Shown here: positions 1-8,384 of the stretch, piece after piece
Layout of the letters: each line of letters starts with the position of its first letter
Position numbering within the stretch: the first letter of the stretch is position 1
DNA from: Corynebacterium striatum ATCC 6940
GTDB taxonomy: Bacteria; Actinomycetota; Actinomycetes; Mycobacteriales; Mycobacteriaceae
Assembly (NCBI RefSeq): GCF_000159135.1
Contig: NZ_GG667519.1
Location: 419,753-459,761, forward strand
Reading direction: 5' to 3'
Length of the DNA: 40,009 nt
Translations under genes and position numbers: made by a program
Notes under the pieces: generated by a model
Databases searched by the model: none
What the model saw: only the letters and a program-made list of their open reading frames with translations
What the model was told of the DNA's origin: nothing

Positions 1-2
1 GC

Positions 3-1016
3 AACAGTTGCGAGAACAAGTCCCTTTCCCGCTTTGGCGATGACGCTCGCCCCGTCACTTTGACCCGCATCATGGGTGCACTTCGCGAGGTCGGCATTGA
101 CTTCCATGTCGAAGGAAGCGAATCAGACATCCTCGTTGTGGAATTTTCCCGGTTTACCGTCTTGATTGCCCTAGACGGCGCCTACGGCCAGCTTTTCTCT
201 CTCAAGGCTGTACCCAAGGTGAATGTGCATTCGAGTCGCGCAGCGGATCTTGCATTCGCCGTGTCCGAGTCCAACAACCGGTTGCTTTGGCCGGCTTCCT
301 CTTTCACTGAGAAGGAAGACGGGTACCTCGAAGTAGCCATCACTATCCGTTATGAACTGCGTGCAGGCTTAAGTGACATGCAATTGGAGGACATGATCGA
401 TATCAGCATGTGTAGCGTCCAAACGGCGCTGGAGATTCTCAGCGAGCATGTTCCTGAGCTCGCGGGAGTACCCGATGGATTCACGGAGCGTTTCGGGGAA
501 TCCAACACGGGAACACTGGTACCTGTGACCTTGGAACGTGTGCAGCGCGTTCTCGCTGCGGAAGGTATCGAGAATGTGGAGATGGAGCCGGAAGAGCAAG
601 CCATTTACGCGTTTATCAACGGCTATTATTTCGTATTCCGCATGGATGGGCGGCGCTGGATGTCCGTCCGCGCCTACTTCGACTCTGATACCGCGAAGTT
701 CAATTATGGTGAACTCCTCCAGGTGCTCAACGACTTTAACGCGGGTGAGCATGAGTCTATGGCTCACGCGGCGAGCTCAGATGATCATATAGGAATCGCG
801 CTTGAGCAGCACTTCCTTGTCGATAGGGGGATGTCCGCGGGGCAGATTGGCTGTGCTATTCATGGGGCCATCTTTGGGCACCTCGACGCAATCAGTGAGC
901 TAGAGCCGGTGGTCAAGCACCTTGCGCGGGAGGACACGGAAATCGAGCGGCCTTACCTCGACTTCGATTGGGAAGACGAAGCAGACCCCGAGCAACTAGA
1001 AACTCCGGACAACTAG
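3..1016 (+). CDS. Two-domain YbjN-like protein, 5' end outside window
   Basis: The reading frame is open to the left edge (from base 3), so the true start probably lies upstream; the first start codon inside the window is a TTG at 60. The protein has two related halves. Each begins with a PVTL-x-R segment followed by an L-x-x-x-GI stretch (codons from about 51 and about 513) and continues with a beta-rich region, a pattern of YbjN / type III secretion chaperone-like folds. The second half contains the phrases INGYYFVFRMDGRRW and LNDFNAGE, typical of actinobacterial YbjN-domain proteins. No catalytic motif is visible. YbjN proteins are thought to act as cytoplasmic regulators or chaperones, but no function can be assigned here. 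It ends just before a convergent gene remnant. Confidence 0.75.
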   Translation, partial: NSCENKSLSRFGDDARPVTLTRIMGALREVGIDFHVEGSESDILVVEFSRFTVLIALDGAYGQLFSLKAVPKVNVHSSRAADLAFAVSESNNRLLWPASSFTEKEDGYLEVAITIRYELRAGLSDMQLEDMIDISMCSVQTALEILSEHVPELAGVPDGFTERFGESNTGTLVPVTLERVQRVLAAEGIENVEMEPEEQAIYAFINGYYFVFRMDGRRWMSVRAYFDSDTAKFNYGELLQVLNDFNAGEHESMAHAASSDDHIGIALEQHFLVDRGMSAGQIGCAIHGAIFGHLDAISELEPVVKHLAREDTEIERPYLDFDWEDEADPEQLETPDN

Positions 1017-1396
1017 AACTGAGCGGGGCGCTTTGCGATGAAGGCTGCTACGCCTTTCTTGTGCTCGTCGGAGGCGAGTAGGCGGTATTGGGATCTTCTT
1101 CCCACACCAAGCGGTCGGGAAGGGCGCCGAGGGCCTCTCCGCGGGGCACCTGCTTGGCGACGACCCCCGCACCCACCGCTTCTTCTACGCTCATGCGGTC
1201 CTGGAGCAGCGCGAGCTGAAGCGCGCGGTGACGCCCCAACGACATCGCAAGCAAATGCAATTGAAGCGTCTGCGCAGGCAGTTGCACCTTCGCATGTGGC
1301 AAACACGGGAACAGGAGAGGCCTGAATACCTGAAACCAGTGCATTGAGCTGCGGGAGCATGGTGGTTTCAGTCACGATTAAGTTCCTCGCATGCAC
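1013..1396 (-). pseudogene. Decayed enoyl-CoA hydratase (crotonase family) remnant
   Basis: No single frame gives a complete protein, but pieces of a crotonase-fold enzyme appear in order across two frames. At about 1390-1240 lies a segment like the core helix (PVPVFATCEG, then FACDVV). At about 1250-1075 in another frame lie LQLALLQDRMSVEEA and GAGVVAKQV, matching the family pattern A-L-x-L-A-L-x-x-x-R-x-x-x-x-E-A and GLV. The first frame then resumes with EHKKGVAAFIAKR, the usual C-terminal motif. The family is about 260 residues and only about 120 remain. The oxyanion-hole glycines are replaced (GATACADAS) and the N-terminal half is absent. At least two frameshifts and internal deletions are needed to explain it. 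It is almost certainly non-functional. Confidence 0.7.
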
Positions 1397-1401
1397 GATA
1401 A

Positions 1402-1437
1402 AAGCCGCCTTCCCAGTACTTGCTGGGGAGGCGGCTT
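1402..1437 (-). terminator. Rho-independent terminator of the serine protease operon
   Basis: A 15-bp stem (arms 1402-1416 and 1423-1437, one G-T pair) with a 6-nt loop. On the minus strand it is followed by TTTTATC. It lies 20 bp past the stop of the minus-strand protease gene and overlaps the start of the crotonase remnant. Confidence 0.85.
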
Positions 1438-1457
1438 GTGGTTGTGGTTAGACGGTT

Positions 1458-2546
1458 CTACTTTCGGCCATTCCTAACGCGCGACCAGGCTGCTGCGATA
1501 ACCAGGCCAACGCACGCGATGGCGAGGTAGCTCCACATGTGATCGGCGCTGGTCTGAATGGTCTTTGGTGGAGCAGGAGTGTTTGCTGCGGTTAGGACGC
1601 TTTTGGTGTCGCGACCAGAGGTGACACCGTCAATCCAGTCGGCGGTTCCTGCGAGGGTAGTGATTGCCGCGCTGGGGGAGGGCAGGTCAGGATCGCCATT
1701 CGCAGTTTGGGCGGTAGCGAGACCAGCGAGCTCTCCGTCAACGAAGAATGGTCCGCCGGAGTCGCCGCCCTGCATACCTGCGCCAGATACGGAATGTGCG
1801 TCCAGGATGGCGCTTTGGATCAGCGGCATCATGGAACCGTCGGCTGGGATGCTTTCGGTTCCAGCAGGGATGGACTCGGTTTTGGAATCATCTGGCTTGA
1901 CCGCATCTGGCTTAGCTGCATCTGGCTTAGCTGCATTTGGCATTGCTGTACCTGGCATGACGGCGTCTGGCTGCATTTCCATTGATGTCATGGCACCGCC
2001 TGGAATAGCCTCACCTGGAGTAGCTTCACCAGGCGCAGCCTCGTCTGGAGTACCTCCAGAGGGGCCTCCGCCCAGCAGCTCATTGACCACCATCTTGGTC
2101 ATCGGAAGCTGCCCGGAGCGTGCCATAGACGAGCTGCTGCTCCAGCCGTAGAGAGTACCCGTCTGCCCAGGTGCCGGAATATTGCGGGAAACCTTCGCCG
2201 GGGTTGCGTCAGTGACTTTCTCGGTCAAGTGAAGCAATCCTGCATCAGACACTGGAGACAGTGCCCAAGAATCGGCATCGTAGACTTTCCCGCCGATGCG
2301 GGCCTGGGTTCCTTCGTTGTTTACAGACTCCAGGCAGTGGCGTGCTGTGAGCACCCACTGATCTGCAACCAGCGTTCCGGTGCAGTCACCAAAATTGCCG
2401 ATTTTACCCATCTTTAGCGCGGCCACAGAACCGCTTTCAGCATTTGCAGGTGCGGGTTCGCCGTTTTCCAATGCAAGAGCCGGGCCGGCAGATAGAAGCA
2501 GAGTGCTGCTAACAAGTGCTGCGATGGAAAAAGATGTTTTCTTCAC
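1458..2546 (-). CDS. Secreted, C-terminally anchored trypsin-like serine protease
   Basis: This 362-residue protein begins with a signal peptide (KK, then a hydrophobic stretch to about residue 26, cut near ALAL-ENG). A chymotrypsin-fold (S1) protease domain follows, with the catalytic triad visible: His70 in LTARHC, Asp101 in SDAGLLHL and Ser263 in GDSGGP. Between Asp and Ser, residues about 160-238 are a low-complexity insertion of five-residue units (patterns such as APGEA, TPGEA, KPDAA), which is not part of the usual fold. Residues about 339-356 form a membrane segment followed by a basic tail, so the protease domain should face outward while held in the membrane. Cys55 and Cys71 could form the usual disulfide near the His. 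It starts 2 bp after the stop of the membrane acyltransferase-like gene, so the two are an operon. The substrate is unknown. Confidence 0.9.
   Translation of the reverse strand: MKKTSFSIAALVSSTLLLSAGPALALENGEPAPANAESGSVAALKMGKIGNFGDCTGTLVADQWVLTARHCLESVNNEGTQARIGGKVYDADSWALSPVSDAGLLHLTEKVTDATPAKVSRNIPAPGQTGTLYGWSSSSSMARSGQLPMTKMVVNELLGGGPSGGTPDEAAPGEATPGEAIPGGAMTSMEMQPDAVMPGTAMPNAAKPDAAKPDAVKPDDSKTESIPAGTESIPADGSMMPLIQSAILDAHSVSGAGMQGGDSGGPFFVDGELAGLATAQTANGDPDLPSPSAAITTLAGTADWIDGVTSGRDTKSVLTAANTPAPPKTIQTSADHMWSYLAIACVGLVIAAAWSRVRNGRK
1888..2060 (-). repeat. 15-bp tandem repeats coding the protease insertion
   Basis: Two perfect adjacent copies of a 15-bp unit (gcatctggcttagct) lie at 1903-1917 and 1918-1932, with degenerate copies on both sides (for example 1888-1902 and 1933-1947) and more diverged units up to about 2060. 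Each unit codes five residues ending or starting in Pro-Asp/Gly-x-Ala. Copy-number change would stay in frame, so the insertion could vary in length without breaking the protease. Confidence 0.75.
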
Positions 2547-2548
2547 GG

Positions 2549-3505
2549 TTATTTCCCTTTCCCAGAAGGAACAATGGCCTTGATCACGGTGGCAACAAGC
2601 TTTTCAGCAGGGCCCTGTCCCACAAACTTCTTCCAGAGGCTTGCGATGACGAGGAAGAATACGATGAATCCTGCTGCGGACAACGTGGAATGCAAAGACA
2701 CATTCTGCTGCCAATAAAACGCGGTGAGAACGTGCAGGATGTAAATGGTCAGCGACATTGTTCCCATGGCCGCGAATGGGTAAACCGCGGCCGAGAAGCG
2801 GTCGCCTATAAACAGGCACAAATGCAGCACAATAGCGGCAACGGCGACGGAGAGAATGATTTCGCCGAAGACACCGGTATGTCCGGTAAATCGGAGCCAG
2901 CCAGCAATCTCCGGATCAAATCGGAAGTACATGCCGACGGCTGCGATGACAACGCTGACAGCGGTAACAATCCAGCTCAACCGAGTATTAGCGCTGGTCT
3001 CGGAGGTGGAGGCGCCTTGCAGACGACCGCGTAGGTAGACGTCGTAAAGCAGCATGCCGCCGATGAAATATGCGATCCACGCCAGAAGCGGATAAATCTG
3101 TGGCAGCGTCATGGGCGCGTACTTAATTGTTGCGGCGATAGTTGCGGCGATGAAGAAGCCGACTCGCCACCAGGTTCCGAGTGCTGGCATCCAGGAAACC
3201 AACATCATTACCAGGCCCATGACAATGAGGACTACTTGAATTTGCCCACCGACCGGCAACAAGGCCATGCCGATGAGGATAATCAGAGCGCCGCGAGTGA
3301 TGAGGCGCAAGAAAGTGGTGCTGCTGTAGTTTCGGCCGATAATCATCATGGTGGCGCCGGCAATAATGGCGAACAATGATGAAGGCAGGCCGGAGAGCAC
3401 AACCTTTGTGCTCCAAAGCAGTGAGGCCATATGGACAATGATCATGCCGATGATGGCGAGGGAGCGCGCTATATCAAGCCCCACAATTCGTGAAGGTTTA
3501 TTCAC
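2549..3505 (-). CDS. Multi-pass membrane protein, DUF418/DUF1624 acyltransferase-like
   Basis: The 318-residue protein has about nine or ten hydrophobic helices. It opens with RIVGLDIARSLAIIGMIIVHM, the signature (G-x-D-x-x-R-x-x-A-x-x-G-M-x-x-V-H) of the DUF418 / DUF1624 / heparan-alpha-glucosaminide acetyltransferase-like membrane family, proteins proposed to move acyl groups across the membrane. The start is GTG at 3505, chosen because AAGGAGAA lies a few bases upstream on the minus strand. It is followed after 2 bp by the anchored serine protease, so the pair is probably one transcript acting at the cell surface. The acyl donor, the acceptor and any functional link to the protease are unknown. 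Confidence 0.8.
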   Translation of the reverse strand: MNKPSRIVGLDIARSLAIIGMIIVHMASLLWSTKVVLSGLPSSLFAIIAGATMMIIGRNYSSTTFLRLITRGALIILIGMALLPVGGQIQVVLIVMGLVMMLVSWMPALGTWWRVGFFIAATIAATIKYAPMTLPQIYPLLAWIAYFIGGMLLYDVYLRGRLQGASTSETSANTRLSWIVTAVSVVIAAVGMYFRFDPEIAGWLRFTGHTGVFGEIILSVAVAAIVLHLCLFIGDRFSAAVYPFAAMGTMSLTIYILHVLTAFYWQQNVSLHSTLSAAGFIVFFLVIASLWKKFVGQGPAEKLVATVIKAIVPSGKGK

Positions 3506-3632
3506 CCCAGTATTCTCCTTATATTACAACTTATCGGGAGGTGCTCTTTAGTAAGAGCATCCCTACAAACGTCGTACGACCTGTAAACGTCTTAATTGAA
3601 ACGACTTCTTATTTGTAGCAACCGAATCTGGC

Positions 3633-3680
3633 AATACACAAAGTGATTATGTGTAAAACACAGTGTTTCATCTGTGTATT
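3633..3680. promoter_or_regulatory. Candidate operator: nested TGTGT/ACACA inverted repeats
   Basis: AATACACA (3633-3640) is exactly complementary to TGTGTATT (3673-3680). Between them a second inverted pair, TGTG-TAAAA-CACA, sits near 3650-3662. The block lies in the 257-bp gap downstream of the PucR gene and upstream of the minus-strand acyltransferase/protease operon. No T-tract follows on the minus strand, so a regulatory site is more likely than a terminator. The binding factor is unknown. Confidence 0.4.
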
Positions 3681-3762
3681 CTCTGGGAAGCTAGCATGCT
3701 CAAAGAGCCCAGGGGCAACTAGTACCTGAAGGCTTGGCTAAAAGAAAGTGAACTGAAAGTTT

Positions 3763-5271
3763 TTAGTCGCTCAAACAAAGCAAAAGTACCTCGGCGCGCG
3801 TTACGGGGTTACTGAGGTCGAATCCGCATAAGGACTGGATCTTTTCGATACGGGCTCGCACGGTGTGGCGATGCACGCTGAGCTCGGTGGCGGCAGCGGC
3901 GAGTTGGGAGTCTGCAAGCAAGTAAGCCCGCAGCGTGCGCAATAGCTCGGTGTTGTGTGCGGCGTCGTAAAGCGAAAGGCGCCCAATGGTGGCTTCGCGG
4001 CGCTTGCCTAACGCGGCGTGGACAGCTGATTCCCCGAGCCAGGCGGGCGCGTCGGAGCTAAATTCCGCGAGGGTGCCCAGCGGCAGGCTACGCGCGTGCA
4101 CGGTAAGCGCCTTGACGCGGTCGCCGCTGATGTCGCCCCACTCCACGCCTCTAAGCAGGGAAACCCGCAGGTGCTTGGCGTAGCGGCCGAACAGGGTCTG
4201 CATAGCGATGGGCTCAGGGGGCAGAGCAATGAGCGCGCTTTCCGACGCCGTCCCCTCCAACGGCAGCACAAAGCACGCAAAGCCGCCGTCGTTGGCTGCG
4301 TGGTGGACGAGCCCCAGCGCGCGGCTGAGCCGGGCCGGGGAGTCGGCCTGTACGAGATAGACATCTACCTTGCCGTGCGAGGCGACCGAATTAAACGCTG
4401 CCTCCATCGCTGGCGTTGTCAGGGCAGTGGCAGTGCCGGAGACCTGCGTGGCCAGCGCCAATGCGCCCAAAATCACGCGCGCGGAGGAATCCCGGTTTTG
4501 CAGCAGCAGTTCGGCAAGACCCGCGAGGTGGCGGATGAGGGCGCGGGCATAAGAGTCGAACTTCTCCTCGCGCGAGACCGCCAACGCGATGCGATTGCGG
4601 CCGTGGCTGTTGAACACGTTGCTAATCGCGGCAATCGTGGTCCCGTCCCTCGTCGTGTTGGAACGCGCGCCCGAGGTACGCCCTGAGCTCTGGCTGGCGG
4701 CGGCAAGCGCGAAGTCCGCTGCGTTGAGTCCACGGAAATCGTGGCGTGCGATGACCACTCCGGAGTCGTTTGCAATGGCAACCGCTGCGCCGAGCTCTTT
4801 CGACGCGCGCTCGAGCAAAACCTCGATGCCATCCGAGGCCGCCTGGTTGAGACGCTCTTGCTGCCGATGTAGTGCGAATTGCAGATTGTTCTCAATACGA
4901 GTTTGCTCCGTGGTGACTGTATTGATGATCGAGATGAAAGGCGTGGCGCGCGGGACCTCGAAGAGGGTGAGGTGGTGGCGCGCCGCGGCGTCGATAAGCT
5001 CCTGCGGAACCTCCGCAAAGGTCAGGCCCGTGCCGAAGCCGATGGCCCCCACTCCCGCTGCCGCCAGGGTGCGCGCATAGACGGAAAAGTCGCTGGGCGA
5101 GTGCTCGAAGGCCAGTCCCAAGGTCAAGATGATGGCGCCCTGAGTGGTGAACTCGCTGGGATCGCGCAACTCGCTGGCTTGGATGGTGGTGAACTCACGC
5201 GGGCCTTCGAGAATCGGGCGCAGGTTTAGTTTGCGCTGGTTAAACAGCCATTGAAAGCGAAGCTCGCTCAT
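3763..5271 (-). CDS. PucR-family transcriptional regulator, probable GABA-operon regulator
   Basis: About 502 residues. The N-terminal part (about residues 10-125) resembles the PucR ligand-sensing domain, the middle (about 170-300) the GGDEF-like CdaR segment, and the last 60 residues carry the PucR helix-turn-helix (LAAAATELSVHRHTVRARIEKI, then GFDL and R-A-E-V-L-L-L). The start is set at ATG 5271 because AAGGA lies about 10 nt upstream and the protein then begins MSELRFQWL; an in-frame ATG at 5349 would add 26 unconvincing residues and cover the intergenic promoter. It is divergent from gabT with a 144-bp gap. PucR-type activators of gabT/gabD are known in other bacteria, so GABA- or succinate-semialdehyde-responsive control of the neighbouring operon is the natural inference. 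Confidence 0.88.
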   Translation of the reverse strand: MSELRFQWLFNQRKLNLRPILEGPREFTTIQASELRDPSEFTTQGAIILTLGLAFEHSPSDFSVYARTLAAAGVGAIGFGTGLTFAEVPQELIDAAARHHLTLFEVPRATPFISIINTVTTEQTRIENNLQFALHRQQERLNQAASDGIEVLLERASKELGAAVAIANDSGVVIARHDFRGLNAADFALAAASQSSGRTSGARSNTTRDGTTIAAISNVFNSHGRNRIALAVSREEKFDSYARALIRHLAGLAELLLQNRDSSARVILGALALATQVSGTATALTTPAMEAAFNSVASHGKVDVYLVQADSPARLSRALGLVHHAANDGGFACFVLPLEGTASESALIALPPEPIAMQTLFGRYAKHLRVSLLRGVEWGDISGDRVKALTVHARSLPLGTLAEFSSDAPAWLGESAVHAALGKRREATIGRLSLYDAAHNTELLRTLRAYLLADSQLAAAATELSVHRHTVRARIEKIQSLCGFDLSNPVTRAEVLLLCLSD

Positions 5272-5338
5272 TGCCCGGTCCTTCTTACAGCAACTCGTCG
5301 ATAGACATAGTGAATAGTCTTTTGCCCCAAATATATAC

Positions 5339-5352
5339 GCCATGTCCATGGC
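5339..5352. promoter_or_regulatory. Candidate operator in pucR-gabT intergenic region
   Basis: Perfect inverted repeat GCCATG-TC-CATGGC in the middle of the 144-bp divergent promoter region. Its position suits a regulator controlling both genes. The gabT ribosome-binding site (GAAGGAGAA) lies further downstream. No experimental motif is known to me for this regulator. Confidence 0.35.
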
Positions 5353-5415
5353 CTGTGACTAGTCGTGGCATCCACAATGATTCACATCACAAAGCAAGAC
5401 GATTGAAGGAGAATC

Positions 5416-6744
5416 ATGCAGGAACTTGAATACCGCATCGAGCAGACCCGCCACCTCGCCGAGCAGGTCCCCGGACCAGTCAGCGCCGCACTGGATGAGC
5501 GCCGCAAGAACGCCATCCCAGCTGGCATGGCGCCTTCGCTGCCGGGCTACGTCGTCGACGCTGACGGCGGCATCCTCGCCGACGCTGACGGCAACCGCTT
5601 CATCGACCTGGCCTCCGGCATCGCCGTGACCTCCGCCGGTGCCTCCAACCCAGCCGTGGTGAAGGCCGTCCAGGAAGCAGTCGCACACTTCACCCACACC
5701 TCCTTCACCATCTCCCCGTACGAGTCCTACGTCGAGGTCGCTGAAAAGCTCAACGAGGTCACTCCGGGCGATCACCCAAAGAAGACCGCACTGTTTAACT
5801 CCGGCGCCGAGGCCGTTGAGAATGCCGTCAAGATTGCCCGCAACTACACCGGCAAGCGCGGCGTTGTAGTCATGGACCGCGCCTTCCACGGCCGCACCAA
5901 CCTCACCATGGCTATGACCGCGAAGCAGTCCCCGTACAAGAACGGCTTCGGCCCGTTCGCGCCGGAAATCTACCGCGCACCGATGTCTTACCCGCTGCGC
6001 GACCAGCTCAGTGGCGAGGAAGCAGCCAAGAAGACTCTGACCATGATTGAACAGGAAGTCGGCGCTGCCAACCTGGCTTGCGTTGTGGTCGAGCCGATTC
6101 AGGGTGAGGGCGGCTTCGTGGTCCCAGCTGAGGGCTACCTGCCAGCTATCCAGAAGTGGTGCAACGACAACGACGTCGTCTTCATCGTCGACGAGATCCA
6201 GGCCGGCATGATGCGCACTGGTTCCTGGTTCGCTTCCGACCACGAGGGCATCGTTCCTGACTTAGTCACCATCGCTAAGGGCATCGCCTCCGGCATGCCG
6301 CTTTCCGCAGTCACCGGCCGTGCAGAGATCATGGACGCACCGCAGCCAGGCGGCCTGGGCGGCACCTACACCGGTAACCCAGTTTCCTGTGCAGCAGCGC
6401 TGGCTACCCTCAAGGAATTTGAGGACAAGGACTTTGGCGCCCGCGCGCTGAACCTGGAAAAGATTGCCCGCGAGGAGCTGGAGCCAATCCTCGGCGACGA
6501 GCGCGTGGCAGAGTTCCGTGGCCGTGGCGCCATGCTGGCGCTCGAGTTCGTCACCGCTGATGGCGAGCCGGACGCTGAGCTCGTCCACAAGATCGCTGAC
6601 GCTGCCAAGGCCGAGGGCGTTCTTCTCCTGACCTGCGGCCTTGACCACAACGTCATCCGCTTCCTGCCTTCCCTGGCCATTCCGGAGGATCTGTGGCGCG
6701 AGGCCCTGCAGGTAGTAGTCAAGCAGTTCAACGAGTGCAAGTAA
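5416..6744 (+). CDS. gabT: 4-aminobutyrate aminotransferase
   Basis: 442 residues, the normal length for a class III PLP-dependent aminotransferase. It transfers the amino group of GABA to 2-oxoglutarate, giving succinate semialdehyde and glutamate. The family signature is clear: FIVDEIQAGMMRTG (cofactor Asp), then TIAKGIASGMPLSAV with the Schiff-base Lys288, and GGTYTGNP. The motif NSGAEAVENAVKIAR binds the cofactor phosphate. GAAGGAGAA lies just before the ATG at 5416. gabD follows after about 30 bp, forming a gabTD operon. It may also accept related omega-amino acids, but the gabD neighbour and the upstream PucR regulator support GABA. Confidence 0.95.
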   Translation: MQELEYRIEQTRHLAEQVPGPVSAALDERRKNAIPAGMAPSLPGYVVDADGGILADADGNRFIDLASGIAVTSAGASNPAVVKAVQEAVAHFTHTSFTISPYESYVEVAEKLNEVTPGDHPKKTALFNSGAEAVENAVKIARNYTGKRGVVVMDRAFHGRTNLTMAMTAKQSPYKNGFGPFAPEIYRAPMSYPLRDQLSGEEAAKKTLTMIEQEVGAANLACVVVEPIQGEGGFVVPAEGYLPAIQKWCNDNDVVFIVDEIQAGMMRTGSWFASDHEGIVPDLVTIAKGIASGMPLSAVTGRAEIMDAPQPGGLGGTYTGNPVSCAAALATLKEFEDKDFGARALNLEKIAREELEPILGDERVAEFRGRGAMLALEFVTADGEPDAELVHKIADAAKAEGVLLLTCGLDHNVIRFLPSLAIPEDLWREALQVVVKQFNECK

Positions 6745-6775
6745 GTCCGGGCTGCAGCCAAAAGGATAGAAGCAA

Positions 6776-8257
6776 ATGACAAACTTTGATTATTCGCAGG
6801 TTTCTGAGCTGTTGGATTCTCTGCCAACTGGCCTTTGGCTGGAGGGCAAGAACGTCGCAGCCACCGGCGGCGCCACTTTCGAGGTCCTCGACCCAGCAAC
6901 GGAAGAAGTCATTGCCAACGTTGCAGATGGCACCTCCGCTGACTGGATGCGCGCGCTGGAGCTTGCCGACGCCGCGCAAAAAGAGTGGGCGGGTTTTGCG
7001 CCGCGTACCCGCTCCATCATCCTCACCGACATCTTCAATGCAATCAACGAGCGCAAGGAAGACTTCGCTCGCGTGATGACCTTGGAGATGGGAAAGCCTT
7101 ACGCGGAAGCGCTGGGCGAGGTGGCCTATGGTGCTGAGTACATGCGCTGGTTTGCCGAGGAAGCAGTGCGCATTCCAGGCCGCTACTCCCAGTCCCCGGC
7201 AGGCAATGGTTCCATCACCGTTTCGCACACCCCGGTTGGCCCGGTTCTAGCGATTACCCCATGGAACTTCCCGCTGGCCATGGCCACCCGCAAGATTGCC
7301 CCGGCGTTCGCCGCTGGCTGCCCGGTCGTGGTGAAGCCTGCTGCGGAGACTCCGCTGACCATGCTCCTGCTGGGTGAGGTTATTGCTGAGGTATTCGCCC
7401 GCCACGAGGTACCGGCTGGTGTGTTCTCCATCGTGACCACAACGCAGTCTAGCGCGCTGTCTTCCGAGCTCATGGCGGATCCGCGCCTGCGCAAGGTGAC
7501 GTTTACCGGCTCGACCGGCGTGGGCAAGATTCTGGTGCGCCAGTCCGCCGATTACCTGCAGCGGACCTCCATGGAGCTCGGTGGCAACGCCCCGTTCCTG
7601 GTCCACGAGGACGCCAACCTCGACCTAGTGCTGGACTGCGCGATGCAGGCGAAGATGCGCAACGGTGGCGAGGCCTGCATCGCGGCGAATCGCTTCATCG
7701 TGCACGAGGCAGTGGCTGAGGAATTCACCCAGCGGCTGACTGAGAAGATGGCGGCTTTCCAGACGGGCCACGGCTTGTCTGAGGGCACCGCGCTCGGCCC
7801 GCTGATTAGCGCAAAGCAGCGCGATGCGGTGGCCGACTTGGTAGCGAAGGCTCTGGAGCAGGGTGCTGTTGCCACGACCGGCGGCTCCAAGCCGGAGGGC
7901 AAGGGCTTCTTCTACCCGGCAACGGTCTTGGCGCAGCTGCCTGATGACGCCGAGATTCTTCGCCAGGAGATCTTCGGTCCCGTTGCGACTGTGACCACCT
8001 ATTCCGACTTGGCGGAGGGCGTGGCTAAAGCCAACGACACCGAGTTTGGCCTGGCAGCTTATGCTTTCACGGAGAACTTCCACACCGCGGAGTACCTGGC
8101 ACACGCGCTGGAGTCCGGAATGGTTGGCATCAACCGCGCTGCGATTTCCGACGCCGCCGCTCCATTCGGTGGCATCAAAGAGTCTGGCTTCGGCCGCGAG
8201 GGCGGCGCAGAGGGCATCGAGGAGTACATCTCGGTGCGCTACATCGCGAAGCCTTAA
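6776..8257 (+). CDS. gabD: Succinate-semialdehyde dehydrogenase
   Basis: 493 residues of the aldehyde dehydrogenase superfamily, oxidising succinate semialdehyde to succinate with NAD(P)+. Visible landmarks are the catalytic general base Glu267 in MELGGNAPF, the nucleophile Cys301 in NGGEACIAANRF, the cofactor loop FTGSTGVGK and the Asn of ITPWNFPLAM. The GGEAC-type active-site sequence and length match GabD enzymes. AAAGGA precedes the ATG at 6776. It lies directly after gabT and completes GABA breakdown into the TCA cycle. A strong hairpin begins 6 bp after its stop codon. Confidence 0.93.
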   Translation: MTNFDYSQVSELLDSLPTGLWLEGKNVAATGGATFEVLDPATEEVIANVADGTSADWMRALELADAAQKEWAGFAPRTRSIILTDIFNAINERKEDFARVMTLEMGKPYAEALGEVAYGAEYMRWFAEEAVRIPGRYSQSPAGNGSITVSHTPVGPVLAITPWNFPLAMATRKIAPAFAAGCPVVVKPAAETPLTMLLLGEVIAEVFARHEVPAGVFSIVTTTQSSALSSELMADPRLRKVTFTGSTGVGKILVRQSADYLQRTSMELGGNAPFLVHEDANLDLVLDCAMQAKMRNGGEACIAANRFIVHEAVAEEFTQRLTEKMAAFQTGHGLSEGTALGPLISAKQRDAVADLVAKALEQGAVATTGGSKPEGKGFFYPATVLAQLPDDAEILRQEIFGPVATVTTYSDLAEGVAKANDTEFGLAAYAFTENFHTAEYLAHALESGMVGINRAAISDAAAPFGGIKESGFGREGGAEGIEEYISVRYIAKP

Positions 8258-8263
8258 TACCTT

Positions 8264-8331
8264 GCACCGTTCCTGACACGTTTGGCTTTCAAACCCGCTT
8301 CGGCGGGGGCCTTCCGTGTCTGGAACGGTGC
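8264..8331 (+). repeat. 68-bp structured repeat, copy A, probable gabD terminator
   Basis: The outer stem pairs GCACCGTTCC and GACACG with CGTGTC and GGAACGGTGC, around one T-T mismatch. Inside are a small TTTG/CAAA hairpin and a CCCGC-TTCG-GCGGG hairpin with a stable UUCG loop. GTTTTATA follows on the plus strand, so it can act as the gabTD terminator. It is 57/68 identical (by hand alignment) to the reverse complement of 9619-9686, so the two copies flank the permease gene in opposite orientation. Confidence 0.85.
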
Positions 8332-8384
8332 GTTTTATATAGAGCGGCGTCGGCAAGCAGCCGGCGCCTTAAACGGAGGAAACG

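Noticed and set aside
1888..2060. Possible CRISPR array
   Set aside because: The 15-bp units are contiguous, without spacers, and translate in frame into the protease insertion.
5359..6243. 294-codon minus-strand frame
   Set aside because: Antisense to gabT, no recognisable domain and no ribosome-binding site; gabT motifs are unambiguous on the other strand.
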